From Strongylocentrotus droebachiensis (taxonomy: Eukaryota > Echinodermata > Echinoidea > Camarodonta > Strongylocentrotidae), in the NCBI GenBank assembly GCA_035222895.1, contig JAVYIG010000406.1, positions 497,001 through 561,000 of the forward strand: a stretch of 64,000 nucleotides of DNA. Reading direction: 5' to 3'. The notes beneath the pieces were generated by a model, which did not search any database, had not been told where the DNA came from, and worked only from the letters and a program-made list of their open reading frames with translations. Each line of letters opens with the position of its first letter. Positions within the stretch are counted from its first letter, which is position 1. Both the position numbers and the translations under genes were made by a program. This document shows, in pieces, positions 33,030 through 45,655 of the stretch.

Positions 33030-34832
33030 CTTCTAAATGTACACGTTTTTCTCAAAGTTGCGGCTGAGAACAAGACTGGGTTCGGGGAACTACAGCGCTA
33101 ATACTGCTTGGTAAACTATTAGTGCCAGATAATTGGGTAACTATTCCCGCCTCACGGGGATTTTTGTTTCTTCAATCACCTGTTGTTCAACAAAATGATC
33201 ACAATTAGACATTGGGAAAACCGTGCTCGATCAATTTTTACCCAAACCTCTTTCAAAAATTATTTCGGTTTTTGTTTAAACTTCACACTGTTGCAATATT
33301 GATCCAACTATTTTCCTAAAATCATGTATTATGCTCACGGTAGGCTTACTTCATGCTATCTGAGATTCATATTTAGTAACAATTTCATTTCTACCATTTG
33401 ACACCGGGGATAATTTTAATTTGCAATGTCTACCACTTCCCCTTTCCTCTCGCATATATTTGATACATAATCACTGCCCTCTCTGCTTCACGAACGACAA
33501 AACCACTCTTTAAATTCCACTTTCCTCATGAAACAAATTTGAACAATGTAATATTATAATCATTAAATGACCAACTCATTCTGTCGCTGTTCATCTTCCT
33601 CACCCCTCTTTCTTATTCTTTCTTTCTTTCTTTCCATCTCTCTTTCTTATCTCATTTTTTTAATTTGCTTTCTCTTTTCTCTTTCTCATTTTACCTTCTA
33701 TTCTATGTCATTCTACCTCTCTATTTATTTTTCTATCACATTGTCTTCCTTGAGCCTTTTTGACATTCTCATTAACAACTAACATACAAATGAATAAATA
33801 GACTATTGGTGTCACCGTTTTACATAATTTAATTTTCCAAATATCTATTCTAGCTCGATTTATTAATATTATTATTTAATAGCATCACAAAGAACTATTT
33901 GAAAGGGAAACATTTAAATAATTCTAGCAATTCTATGCAGATTGACAAAATTAAAACAAAATGTTCTACTTATGACATCTAAATCAATAATGAACATCTA
34001 AAAAAAGGTTGGATTCAACATCCATTTCTTTTTGCTGAAGTGGATTCTTCTATACACAATTTGTGGCCAGGTTTGTCTGTGTGGGGATTGATGGTTGGGG
34101 TGGGACCAACGACTACATATTCGATTGGTCCATGTTCATGTATTCATATATGACACTCCTCCCCCTTTCAAACTCCTCAAGTAAGCCCATGATAACCGGC
34201 ACCCACATAATGATTAAATACACACGACGTAAACAGACAAAAATAGGAATTGTAATGAAGATATGTACTAACCTAAATAAGATAAAACACATAACTATTT
34301 CAATAATATTGTCTTTCAGTAAATCTTCATTAATGAAGAGTGAAGTAAAGGTTCAAAGCGGAACAATTTCTGGCAATGTAGAAACATATTTTATAGGCGG
34401 CTACAGGCACTTGGAAAATTGTTTTTCAAGCTCGTCACCACATTCTCTGGTAATATGTGTATACCAACAACAAAATGTTTGTCCATTAAAATACAATTAA
34501 TACTTTAAACAGTTGATCTATAACAAGATTTGCTTTCAATGATTGAAACATGATGTGGACAGAAATGTCTGTGTAATATCAGCCGGTCGAATTCACAATA
34601 TTGATTAAGAAAATAAACATGATTAGCCAACATCTAAGAGGTGTTTATGTGACTTGTGTATTGTAAGGTTGGTGTATAATTCCCTCAAATATGATCAAAT
34701 ATACTGAATGATATTCATATGTAAATATGCCTTTAAAAAAAGTACCTTTCCTCTTTTAATTAATGAAACGGATAATTTAACAATGACTAGAATACACGTG
34801 CTCGAGGCTTATAAACTAATCATATGTTTTTA
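33030..34832. other. No gene supported; CT-rich at 33590-33770
   Basis: A plus-strand open frame of 145 codons (34063-34500) and a minus-strand acceptor-flanked hydrophobic frame (34268-34115) were examined and not accepted. The rest is AT-rich. Confidence 0.35.
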
Positions 34833-35480
34833 CTACTGACTGTCGCCCCCACGGAGTCGTAAAATGACTATTACTTCGCTTCCATTCCTTATACCAGCCT
34901 CGAACAGTGTGTTCGTGCCCTGCAATTGCTGTTGGCGATGCAAGAGGGACAACTGACTTTTAGCCACGTTGATTAAAGCAGCAACCTCTTGAATCAAAAA
35001 GTCTTGCGTCCAACTTAAGACTACGTTCATGGGCTGAGTTTTTCCATTAGGAGTTTTGATCCGTATTTGCACCTGTGAATAAAAGTACCCATCACAGACA
35101 ATAAGAAATGATACGGAGGAGATCTTTAGCCTTTATATTTGCATAAAATGGTGTTGATATGTTAACATCCCCATAGGAAGTGGTGGTACATGTCTAGCAC
35201 TTGGAATTAAACAAAAAATTCATTCATCACTTCATTGTTTCTGTATAGTACAAAACTAAAAATGAATTATATTTTGTACTGTATGAACTATATAATGAGA
35301 TTTTTCTAAACCATTACAAACAACTGTATCTAGTACAAAAACTACATACTTATATCGTGTAGGCCTATATGTATGTGGTATTTTAAAGCAATATCAACGT
35401 ACCTGATCGTGCTCTGATGGTTCATTTATTATTCCCCCGGGTGCGGGGGGCCCTTTGCCTCTGCCTCTTGGTTCATTCAT
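34833..35480 (-). CDS. Gene C: ubiquitin-like protein with LRLRGG plus DSQ tail and PG-NE leader
   Basis: Coding exon 35480-35403 (26 codons, acceptor TTCCTTCTTAG directly before the ATG, donor GTACGT) contains PPAPGGIINEPSEHDQ. It joins in phase 0 to 35072-34833 (acceptor TTTTATTCACAG, 79 codons plus TAG). The second exon is a clear ubiquitin fold: QIRIKTPNGKTQPMNVVLSW, then NTLFEAGIRNGSEVIVILRL and RGG. Three residues, DSQ, follow the diglycine, so a protease would have to trim them as for many ubiquitin-like precursors. A non-coding exon ending at the GTAAGT donor at 36076 probably supplies the 5' end. The intron 35080-35400 is about 85% like that of gene A. Total 105 residues. Confidence 0.82.
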
Positions 35481-36075
35481 CTAAGAAGGAAAACAAAAGA
35501 ACAAAGCACAATACCATAACTGTCTTGCAACGAAATTTCCTCTTAAAGTATAGATCATGAAAGGCTGTTCTACTGTGCAATCGTCGCTTAGTACAATGCC
35601 TTGCCAAAATGCTATCCTATAGCCCGATGTCCTTGTGTTTTATATCACCTATACAAACTGAATCCAATTATAATATACATAGTCGAATGATATCTTACAT
35701 TATACACAGAGACGTACGGGTACAACTCCCCCAATGGGGGACTACATCTCTTGCACAAATATCAACATTTTTTTTTTTGGTAGTTTTTTTGCAAGCTGAG
35801 GCAGCGAAGCTAAATTGGTTGACACTTTATCAAAGTGATAATATAATTCTCCATCAAAAATATACTAGATAAGACAACAAATTACAATACAAAGTCATAC
35901 ATTCAGAAATGTGGTAGTAAGGTGATCAATGCCCGAATAATGTTAATTTATAAATTGTCCGTTGTCGATAGCCATGATTATTAATAATTTAAATTGAGCC
36001 TTTCTGCAATGTAGGAATATATCAAGCTACAAAATGGGTAAAATATATTATCAAAATGTATCAAGATCTACTTAC

Positions 36076-36142
36076 GATTACACACGTGGAATACGGTTCT
36101 GAAACACTTTTTGATATCTTCCTCACGGTAGTAAAGGCAGAC
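36076..36142 (-). other. Probable non-coding first exon of gene C (3' boundary only)
   Basis: The minus strand shows GTGTGTAATC|GTAAGT with exon end at 36076. The exon probably extends upstream past the ATGAACGAACGG at 36187, which would be followed by an in-frame stop. Reading this as a spliced leader would need a 34-base intron, which is too short, so I favour an untranslated exon. Confidence 0.4.
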
Positions 36143-36236
36143 CTTTGAATGAAATGAGAATTTTTCGTCGACTCACCGTTCGTTCATGGTTGTACGCCTT
36201 ACGATGAGTGCGTTGATGGAAAAAAAACAATCAATG

Positions 36237-36246
36237 GGGGAATTCC
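36237..36246 (-). promoter_or_regulatory. kappaB site upstream of gene C
   Basis: GGGGAATTCC fits GGGRNWYYCC exactly. It lies about 160 bases upstream of the probable first-exon donor. No TATA box is seen between them. Confidence 0.5.
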
Positions 36247-36478
36247 AATATCTCGCATCCAGATCTCGTCGCCATTTTTTGTTTACAATACCATCTTGGC
36301 CACAAATCGTCACCATATCAACTATCCAAAAGGAAAGAGGGGTAAAATGCGATCATCACTTTATTTTATTTTTTGTAATGATAATCGTCACCACCAGCTG
36401 TATCTGAGATACTTTTTTCAATTACATTTGTCATCATCTATCTTTTACCAATATTCGAATATCAAAATATGCAGAACA

Positions 36479-37100
36479 TTATTTATAATTATATAACACA
36501 AGCCACACACGACAATAAACCTTAGTCTCAGTGCTTTTCAATACCTCAGCATTCGTCATCATCATATTTATAAGCAATGTATTTTTAAAATCTGCCTCAG
36601 CAAAAGAACTGACGTCGAGATGAAATTGTTTATTTTCATCGTCAAATTTGACATCGTCACCCTCAACATCATCATGATGACGATCGCAAAGATGACTGTG
36701 ACCGATTGTGACGATGATGCCGGAGAGGGTGACGATTATGTCCATCATCATTACAATCATCACAATCATTATCATCTTCATAAGTATCGGTATCATTAAT
36801 TTCATGAATAACAACATCCATACAAGAACATCCAAACACATGTTTATTCATTCGTCAACCCCAATTACCAAGATAAAAATCTAATAATCACTTTTGATCA
36901 CACCTATATCAATGCATAACCACCAATATCATCAAGTAATGACAATCAAGCAATACAATTATTCATAGTCGTCGGCTAAAATTGTATTAGCCCCTCAAAA
37001 TGTACTTCTTTCCCAGTATCATGATTACGATGATGATGATGTCTAGATTGACGATGATTTCAATCCTCATTACCATCATCGCAAACATTACCATCAAGAT
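36479..37100. repeat. Degenerate ATC/ATG trinucleotide tract
   Basis: CATCATCATxAT-rich DNA at 36540-36790 and 37020-37100. The 120-codon Met/Asp-rich frame over it is repeat-driven. Confidence 0.7.
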
Positions 37101-38974
37101 AACCATTGTTGGCATTGTCATTTTCATTGGCACTGAACAACGTATATAATTGTCACAAATAAAGACAAATTATTAGAGTTCTTAACGTTTGAATAATTAC
37201 GCCGTCATGTGATATTCAATTGAAAATCTAAAAAGCTTCCTGTGAAAACTTTGGGATATGTCATGAAAACCTGCTCTCTCTTAGATTCCATAATCTAAGT
37301 CAATTAGCAAAACAGACAAACATAATCATATGTTAAGTGATCCATTTTATTGCCTGTCTGTTAACACAATCGTTTTACGTTAAACGAACGTTTACATCTA
37401 TTAATAATAAGTATGACATCATTGACTGGAGAATCCCCATTGATTACGCACATGTGCCTGTATGCATGGCGACTTTCTTTTGTTGAGCCGTGCATGCATT
37501 ATGGGAATATTTGTACACTTGAACACTATCGTTCTTTCTGGAAGTTTCGAACGAAATAGGTCACCACAATGAAAATAATATGTTTTGTTTACATACGTTG
37601 AGTGGTTCCTGCTATTTTAAGCCTCATACATAACTAGCTTTTGCTATTTGTTCTCTACAAATGTATAATAATTGTCTACTGAAATTGAACATATAAAAGA
37701 AAGTTTGGTAATAAATGAAATAAATTAATTTGAAAACAGTTTTCACAAAGTCCTTAATTGCAATGACTATTTTCATATTCAAATCGTTTGCCTTATTTCT
37801 ACTATAATATAGTCATATTTGCAATATTTATTTGCTGCCCCATTTGCTTGTTCTGAGATATCTACTCTCGCACACATCTTATTCCCTTGTATATTTCCTG
37901 TTTTCTTTTACAGTCTTGATATAACAATATGAAAACGATCCCTGTTTTAAAATGGGAAGTTGATTATGTACTAGAGATAGCGTTGTTTACCCAACACTGG
38001 AGTTGGTATAATTGAAATATGTATCAACCGGGTCATAACGTTCATTTACCTCATAAGATTATTGTATATCTTTGTCTATATAAATTTCGCTCTCTCTTTA
38101 CTGAAACTGACATTTCTGTTTGAAATGAAACATCCAAACTAAAGTATAGTAGCCGTGTCACATCGCAGAACCGATTTCAAACCGAATCCCAACCGACTAA
38201 TTTCTTGGAGTAGTGTAACATTTTCTTTGGTCTGTTTTCGGTTCGGTATTGGTCTCGTTAGTGTGAATAATCTATAGTACCCGAGTCACATAGTAAAACC
38301 GATTTCAAACCTAATTCACACCTCCCCCATGTTGTTCAATGTGAGTACTGTAATATTTTGTTCAGTCTCTTGTCGGTTTTTTAATATACTTTATATGCAT
38401 GGGCTTAAGGATTACCTTATTTCTATTTTCTATTATGACAATGATTGTTTACCTCGATTGAGACAGTGTGTAATTCTAGTTTAGAGTAGTCACGTGGTAA
38501 AGCCCATGATGTTTCTAGCAATATGACGAGGTGGTGACTACACGATGTTGAGTAATGTCCATTTTCTTTTTTTAGGTTGAAAATACACGAGTTGGGACAG
38601 AAATTAACAATTAAAATGTTGTTAGAGATTATGGGACAGGCATACTTTAATACTTAACAATACACGAATAGTTGTATCATCGTAATCGTCGTCGTCATTA
38701 TCTTCATAATCATCTTCGTCATCATCATTTTATTTTTTATTTTAGTGCTCATTTTGCCTTGTTCCTTTCTTCATATGGCTACTTACTCTCAAGTACTTGA
38801 ATAGTTATAGTGCAGGCAACAATATTTTCTCTAATTTTCTGACGTGCTCCTACCTGTCATTCTCTCTCTTTTTTACAAATACAAAAACCCGCACACGCAT
38901 ATTGTCAATCTTCGTCTCCAGTTCCCCCTCTTCCCCTCTTTCACATTCTTCCCCCTCTATACACCTTCTTTCAC

Positions 38975-39095
38975 CTAATTGTACATTCACACACACCCAC
39001 ACAAACATACACATACACACATACGCACACATCCACACACACACACACACGCACACACACGCACACAAAACCACAGACCCACCCACACACTTTTG
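38975..39095. repeat. (CA)n microsatellite
   Basis: ACACAC tract with CCC interruptions. At the duplicated place (45365-45650) it has become an ACACCC minisatellite. Confidence 0.95.
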
Positions 39096-40290
39096 TTCTT
39101 CATTTTCCTCTTAGCCTTTTTCTTATTTTCCTTTCTCATTCACATAAACCTTTCTTATTCACATGCTCACCCCTTCTCTCTTCTCTTCTTAGCCCTCTCC
39201 TTTGCCCCAACTCCATCTTTATATCTAACTGTAACTCATCAGGATTTCCTTCTCATCTTCTTTATGTCTTTTTTTCCGCGGCCAATTACTCTTTTGTTCT
39301 TGTAATGTCGACACTCTTTGAATTATAAAAATCCAGGTTCTCATATGCTGTCATCTCATTATTCCTAAGGCAGTTTGTAAATGAGAGAGAGTGGAAATAA
39401 CACACATCTTCAACAAATGTATAGGGAAGCAGATAATATTAAAAACTTTAATTCGAATTATCATGAAATTATCATGGGGTCAAACCCTTTACACATTGAA
39501 ACAAATGGTACTAACATCACTAACAGTCAAGGTTACTTCTCAAGGTTATCGGGGCGTCGCTACAACAAAAAACAAATTTATAAATATAATCCCGCAACGT
39601 AGACGTCAATTCATGACTTTAAAAACATCTAGTCTACGATACCAAAGGACTGTAAATACATGTATAATTCAGTAAATGAAGACAAATAAAATGATCATTC
39701 TTTATATTTACATTGGGATTTTACAACAAATCGGTCGACATTCAATGTGTAAGAAGTATAATACATGTTTACACTACATCAAAACAAATATGAAATGAAC
39801 TTATCAAATACGTTATATCATGGCTATTCTTAATAAAAAAAATAAAAATAAAAAAAACTACTTTAAAACATTAATCTTTCTGTGGAAAAGCTGTCATTGG
39901 CGTACATTACCAAATGAGGCTTACAAATTCGAGTTAACAAGTTAATTTAATTAGATGTCTTTACATAAAACACATTCACTTTTTCTGTATTTACACATTC
40001 CATATAAATAACATACAGTGTTGTCGATAAAGTTGGAAACTTTTCAAACCTTCTTTCATGAAATGATTGCTGTAATATGATTTATTCTTGATAGATAAAG
40101 TTTATATCTTCTCAGAACTGTACTGATCAATGAAAAATAATCGATCATCAATACTCTTCTTTGATCAGTACAGTTCTAAAAAGATCTAAATGTTACTGTA
40201 CAAAAAGAAAAATCATATTGTCACCAACATCCAAACTAAACAGGAACTAGTGTATCTATCTAAGCAAGGACGCTGACCCCGTGGCATAGC

Positions 40291-40404
40291 ATGGAACCAG
40301 CTGACGAAGAGGCAATGATGTCATGGAAAGGGGTACTGGATCTACTAGATAGATCAAATGTGACAGAACTACGCCATCGAGTCAGGGGGAGAAGGGCTGT
40401 CTAA
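40291..40404 (+). pseudogene. Short conserved plus-strand coding remnant, copy 1
   Basis: The frame reads MEPADEEAMMSWKGVLDLLD, then SNVTELRHRVRGRRAV and a stop. The duplicate at 47279-47390 keeps the amino acids (SADEGALMSWEGVLNLLD) but has a 2-base deletion after LLD. The pattern suggests a real ancestral exon or a mobile-element protein fragment. Family unknown. Confidence 0.35.
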
Positions 40405-40539
40405 TCTTCTTAACATAATTAATTATTGGATAATTATTAAATACATAATTGTGACGATTCATATAAAAAGGACAAATTAAATAGATTTCTCTCCTAAATT
40501 TTTAGCCGGTTTATACTTTGGTGTAGACAGGTGCAATAT

Positions 40540-40730
40540 ATCTATAATAACTTTGTTTTCACAGGGAAGCCTCATCAGCTTTCACTCTCTTCTTGCTGAA
40601 GGCGAACTCCAGGTACTCGATTACACCTGGGTGTAGAGTGGAAAATGTGGATTAATGTCTTGCTAGAGTATGTTAGTGCCGGGCTTTGATTCGAACTCTT
40701 TACCCTTGGATTAACAGTCAGGTGCATGAA
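40540..40730 (-). mobile_element. tRNA-derived SINE, inverted copy
   Basis: Reverse complement of the SINE family at 15832-16068: B-box region with TTCGAATCAAAGCCC at about 40683-40697, body CCACTCTACACCCAGGTGTAA. Also present at the same place in unit 2, so it predates the duplication. Confidence 0.8.
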
Positions 40731-41027
40731 GAACTATATTACGACAACTTCCATTGTAAAAGAGTGCATCTTAACTAGAAAGTGTTGCACATCATTTTAA
40801 CATAGGTCGTTTCTTAATTTTTGTCTGATATCGACAAAGAGACGTTAGCATCGTGGTTAAAAATGCCTCAAAAAAATGACGGGTGTAACCGCTGTAATCT
40901 CGTGAAGAACTATATTCATTTGTGTGCGATCATCAGGGTCAAAGTTTCAAAAGCACAATTCAACCATGCAAATGTCCATGGTAGGTTGCGGATCCCCTTT
41001 TCTGATTTTCGAGATGATTCGTATCTT

Positions 41028-41769
41028 CTATCGTTTGAGATGTACGATGAGAGAGACTGCTATGGCTACGATGGCGATGACACCGACTACGAGTAACGCA
41101 CAGCATACACGACCTCTCGAACACTACAAATAAAATTGACAAATTATAAAATGTACCATTAAAAGGAGAAGTCAAAGCCCGGTCGAAATATGTAGGCAGT
41201 ATCAAAATGTATTTAGTCGAAATTCGGCATTTCAGTTATTGATTTAAACAAAAAAAATACGTTTTACTCTGCTTGAAGGAATCGTAAGACCCGTGTATTT
41301 TTCATTATACGAACATATACAAAACTATGTTTTATAAGGATATCGGGATGTGGTTGCAAAATATATCCCTGAAATCATTTTGTATACTACAAGACAAACA
41401 GATCAAATTAAAAGTCGTTTTACCCGCCAAGAGCAGGAGATGGGCATTTAATTTGCCAATAATGATCCTCCCCAAAATGCCAGAAGCAATAAATAAATGT
41501 GAGAAGCATTTTCCTTTTGCTCTCATTTCCTTTGCTGATAAGAGATTTATGTTGACTAGTACTCCACTTGAGGATACAGTGGCATTGCCAACGTAGACCT
41601 TGACATTGAAAACAATTTCTGTGTCTAATTTTCCTCACAAGAATGAGATGAAACGTTCAGCACATTAATCAAAAAATAATAGTGATAAAGATGAGATTAC
41701 ATTTTGTTTACTTACGTTGCCCTTATGCCGCCCGGGCTCGTTGCTTATACCACCAGGCGGAAAAGCCAT
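41028..41769 (-). CDS. Gene D: 49-residue membrane microprotein with PG-NE-RH leader
   Basis: Exon 1 41769-41716 encodes MAFPPGGISNEPGRHKGN and ends in a GTAAGT donor, phase 0. Exon 2 41123-41028 (acceptor TTTTATTTGTAG) encodes CSRGRVCCALLVVGVIAIVA followed by IAVSLIVHLKR and TAG. The mature form would be a short polar head, a double Cys at the membrane border (possible palmitoylation, inferred) and a single helix ending in a basic HLKR. Orthologous in the duplication to gene E. The promoter block is at 42090-42150. Too short for automatic gene finders. Confidence 0.72.
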
Positions 41770-42089
41770 CGTGAAAACTTTTGCTCTTATTACTGTCTAA
41801 GAAACAAAACAAAAAATCGTTTGCACTGCTGCCTGCCCTGTAAGCCTCTGTTTCCTCGCAGATGTTGTTGTTGCTTTTGTTTGTATTTTCGGCGTTCAGT
41901 CAAAATCAATTATTTAGGCCTGTCCAGTTTGTTTAGCAGTAATGTCCGTGTCCATGAAATCATTTATCGTTGAGAAAACTGTTCATCTGTGCTTTCGCTT
42001 GTCCACTGCAGGGAATGTATCATCCCGGTGCTGAGCGACGCAGGATTTTATGAAGGATTCCGATTCACAGAGTAGGCGTCTGCCGTGGT

Positions 42090-42150
42090 GTTTCGTGATT
42101 GGCGAATCAAGTATAGATGATGATGATGTCATCAAACAGGGCTTCCCCGC
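42090..42150 (-). promoter_or_regulatory. Shared promoter block of the microprotein genes (gene D copy)
   Basis: TTTCGTGATTGGCGAATCAA is almost identical at 48930 (gene E) and 50024 (gene F). On the coding strand it gives TTCGCCAATCACGAA, a CCAAT box in a small palindrome, then TATACTTG-like sequence. Just upstream on the coding strand are TGATGACATCA (CRE/AP-1-like) and GGGGAAGCCC, one mismatch from kappaB. Confidence 0.6.
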
Positions 42151-42159
42151 TAGTAGTAG

Positions 42160-42925
42160 ACGGGTGACGAAATACGATTCCACTGGGATGGGAGCAGCTT
42201 ATTGATTCATACCCCTCGTGAACTTGATGTTTTTTTATGTTTTTAGTAAAGACATGAATGTAAATTGGACTTGTTGAATTAGTGCCCTTGTTGAAGACTT
42301 TTAGATGTAAACTTTGATATGTCATAAGGAACATACATCGGAACTAAGTCAATTTTTCACACATTCAATTTACTTGATGCAAAACTATGTAATGTTATGA
42401 ATTAGTCATGTATGGAAATACGATGACCCTGTCCATTTTTTTGTTTTTATGATATTAATATATTGCACAATAACGAATGAAGAAATCTCCGCTTTAATAG
42501 GACAATACTAATGACGAAAATCAATGGCAATTTTACCAGAACAGATAACAAAATATTCTTCCAATCATGAGAAATGCTTATTATAATTAATACAATACAT
42601 GTGACACAAAAATTTCCAAATGAGTAATGAAATGTTATTTTAGCTACATTAACAAGGAAAAATGTTTTCATTTGTGACGTCTGTTGCAATTATCCTTCAC
42701 TCTTATTACTTTCACCTAAGAAGATAATATTAACAAGGAACCCGATTAACCGTCGAAAGCAATATTTGATTTGTTCAAAGAGAACAGTTGGTCCAAGAAT
42801 GGTAAATTACAAGCAGTGGGTGACGAAATAGTTTTCTTCTCTGAATTTAGTTATATTATAAGTTAATCCTGCAATAGAAGTGATAATCTGACTCCAGAGG
42901 ACTAACCAGGGTTAGGCATTCTTGA
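42160..42925. other. No gene seen
   Basis: AT-rich DNA. No exon or repeat ends supported. Confidence 0.35.
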
Positions 42926-42929
42926 GAAA

Positions 42930-43285
42930 AATATTTATCTCTGTCTTGTCGTTTTTTCCCTTTCCTCGTTGATACTGCAGTTGCTGATTTAGTCGTGTAC
43001 AAAACGTCGATATGAAGTTTTAAAAAGCCAAACTATCTTATGATTGTTTTCATCACTTGACATTCAGGTAGTCTTACCATACAGGTTTTCGCTAAGAAGT
43101 TGGAAATATTTATCCCTGTCTTGTCGTTTTTTCCCTTTCCTCGTTGATACTGCAGTTGCTGATATAGTCGTGTACAAAACGTCGATATTAAGTTTTAAAA
43201 AGCCAAACTATCTTATGATTGTTTTCATCACTTTACATTCAGGTAGTCTTACCATACAGGTCTTCGCTAAGAAGGTTTCACTATA
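42930..43285. repeat. 175-bp tandem duplication
   Basis: CTGTCTTGTCGTTTTTTCCC occurs at 42941 and 43116 and homology continues for the whole unit (to TACCATACAGGTxTTCGCTA). Near-identical copies, so recent. Confidence 0.92.
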
Positions 43286-45364
43286 AAGATGTATATGACG
43301 ACAACCAATTTAAACTCTATTTTGGGCATCTTTGGTCCCTTAAGTAAGAGATATCTTACTAAGGAACTTCGTTTTAATAGCAGGGACAGTCACATGTAGA
43401 CAAATTGCACAGTGTTGGTACATCCGGAGAGAGATGTATTGCTTATGCAGAACATCCAAGATTTGCATATGGTCACGATGAACGTGGAGCGTAGGGATTG
43501 GAGGAATATTGAATGACGTCACGGTTCGTGTTGGAGAATCCCCTTTCGGAGACCTTGCCTACAAACATTTTTGTTTGCCATGATACATTCTCTGCGTTTG
43601 TTGGTGGGGTGCTGATACGTTTTGCAAGTTAATGCTTTTTGTGGAAGCCCATCGGTATTAGATGGCATGAGTTTGTTTGGTATTTTACAAGAGGGTGACG
43701 ATGTAGGATCTAGACCATGCTTAACTTCAAACATACACAAAATCCAAACATAGTTTATACTCTCGTCAACCCTATATAACCAGGATAAACAAAATAATTT
43801 CCCCTTTTGATCACACCTATATCAATGTATGACTGCCGATATCGTCAAATAATGACAATCCAGCCATACAGGTATTCCTCTTTGTCAACATCTAAAAATT
43901 GTATTACCCCTCGAAATGTAAGTCTTTCCCATTACACCATTACCATTATCACGAACATCACCATCAAGATAACCGTTATTGCCAATATCAAAATATCAAG
44001 AATGTCAGCAAATTAAAAAGTTATTCTACATCGCCATTCGCTCCATATTACACCAACAAAGGCGGCATCGATTAGAGTCACATTGCAGTTATCAGTTGAA
44101 AATGTATTGCACTAAAATATTCATTCAATTACGTCATCATGGGCACTGAACAATGTACAAAACTATCACTAACAAGGATATATTTTTAGAGTTCTTTACG
44201 TTTTAATAATTCGCCGTCATGTAAAATTCAATCGAGAATCTAAAAAAATCCTTCTGAAATTTGTGAGTTATGTCATGAAAACCTGCTCTTTTTGAAATTC
44301 CGTAATTATCTAAATTAATAAGCGATATAGACAACCATAATAAAATGTTAAGTGATCCATTTTATGGCCTGTCTGTTAACACAGTCGTATGTGTTTACGT
44401 TTACCGAACGTTTACAAGAATGACATAATTGACCAGATATACCTCATTGTCTACAGTGATTACGCACATATGCCTGTATGCATTGCGACTTTCTTTTGTT
44501 GTGCCGTGAATGTATTTTGGGAATATTGTACGCCTGAATACTATCGTTCTTTCTGGAAGTTTCGAATGAAATAGGCTACTACAATGAAGATAAAATTCTT
44601 CTTACATACGTTGAGTGGTTATTGCGATTTAAGGTCTCATACATAACTTACTTTTTTCTGTACGAATGTATAATTATTGTCATGTTGAAATAGAATATAT
44701 GAAGGAATGTTTGGTAATATTTATTTTTTTAATTGCAAATACTTGACATACAGTCCTATATTTCATATTATGACTATGAATGTGTACCTCGATTGGAACA
44801 GTGTGTATATTTTTTTTTAGAGTAGTCACGTGATAACCCCCATGTTTTTTTTTTAGCAATATGACGAAGTGGTGACGAACTAATGATGAGTAATGTCCAT
44901 TGTTTTGTTTTTTATGTTGAAAATACATTAGTGGGGACAGAAATTAACAGGTGTTCTGTTGTTAGAGATTACGGGGCAGTCTTACTTTTATACTAATGAT
45001 ACCCAAAAAGTCGTATTTTCGTCATCATCGTCGTCATTATCGTCATCATCATCGTATCGTCACCATCATCATATTTCCAGTGCTCATATCGCCTAGTTGT
45101 GCATTGCCTTTCTTTGTATATCTACTTCCTCTCAAGTACTTGTCTGACTTGTTCTCTCCTCTCCTCTCCTCTCTTTATGTCACGCACAAACGCATACAGA
45201 CACGAATACCCACACATGCATACTGTCAATCTTCGTCTTTTGCTCCCCATCTCCCCCCTTTTCACTTTTTTTGTCCATACTTTATGGTGATACTCGTCCA
45301 TCTTCTCTTCTCTCTTTGTCCTCTGTCCCCAGCAATACCCCCTCATTCTGTCATCTGATTGTGC

Positions 45365-45655
45365 ATCCACACACCCACACCCCCACCTTACACCCATCCA
45401 CACACCAGCCACACGCTCACCCACACACCCACACCCCACCTTACACCCAGCCACACGCTCACCCACACACCCACACCCCACATTACACCCAGCCACACAC
45501 CAGTCACACGGTCACCCACATACCCACACCCCACCTTACACCCAGCCACACACCAGTCACACGCTCACCCACACACCCACAATCCACCTTATACCCAGCC
45601 ACACACCAGGCACACGCTCACCCACACACCCACCCAAACATTCACCCACTCACAC
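45365..45655. repeat. ACACCC-rich minisatellite, about 50-bp unit
   Basis: The unit CACACCCACACCCCACCTTA-CACCCAGCCACACACCAGTC recurs about five times. The Thr/His/Pro frames over it are repeat artefacts. Confidence 0.9.

Larger units (their letters stand above)
36845..42700. repeat. Segmental duplication unit 1 (about 7 kb period)
   Basis: Aligned in order with 43755-49080. Examples of anchors are GATTACGCACATxTGCCTGT at 37442 and 44459, the CTGTCTGTTAACACA segment, the SINE at 40540, and gene D against gene E. Offsets run from about 6.9 to 7.0 kb. It carries one microprotein gene (D). Confidence 0.9.

Noticed and set aside
34115-34268. Minus-strand acceptor-flanked frame with a hydrophobic segment (IFVCLRRVYLIIMWVPVIMG) and a TATAAAAT 120 bases upstream
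   Set aside because: It resembles the cluster's membrane exons, but no leader exon precedes it and the hydrophobic frame is not phase 0, so I could not support a gene.
34063-34500. 145-codon plus-strand frame
   Set aside because: Ordinary composition for AT-rich DNA, no family resemblance, not present in the duplicated region around gene A.
36143-36176. A 34-base intron that would give gene C a coding first exon starting MNERSAFTTV
   Set aside because: Reading frame and splice signals fit, but 34 bases is too short for an animal intron; a non-coding first exon is simpler.
36479-36841. 120-codon Met/Ile/Asp-rich minus-strand frame
   Set aside because: Driven by ATC/ATG trinucleotide repeats.
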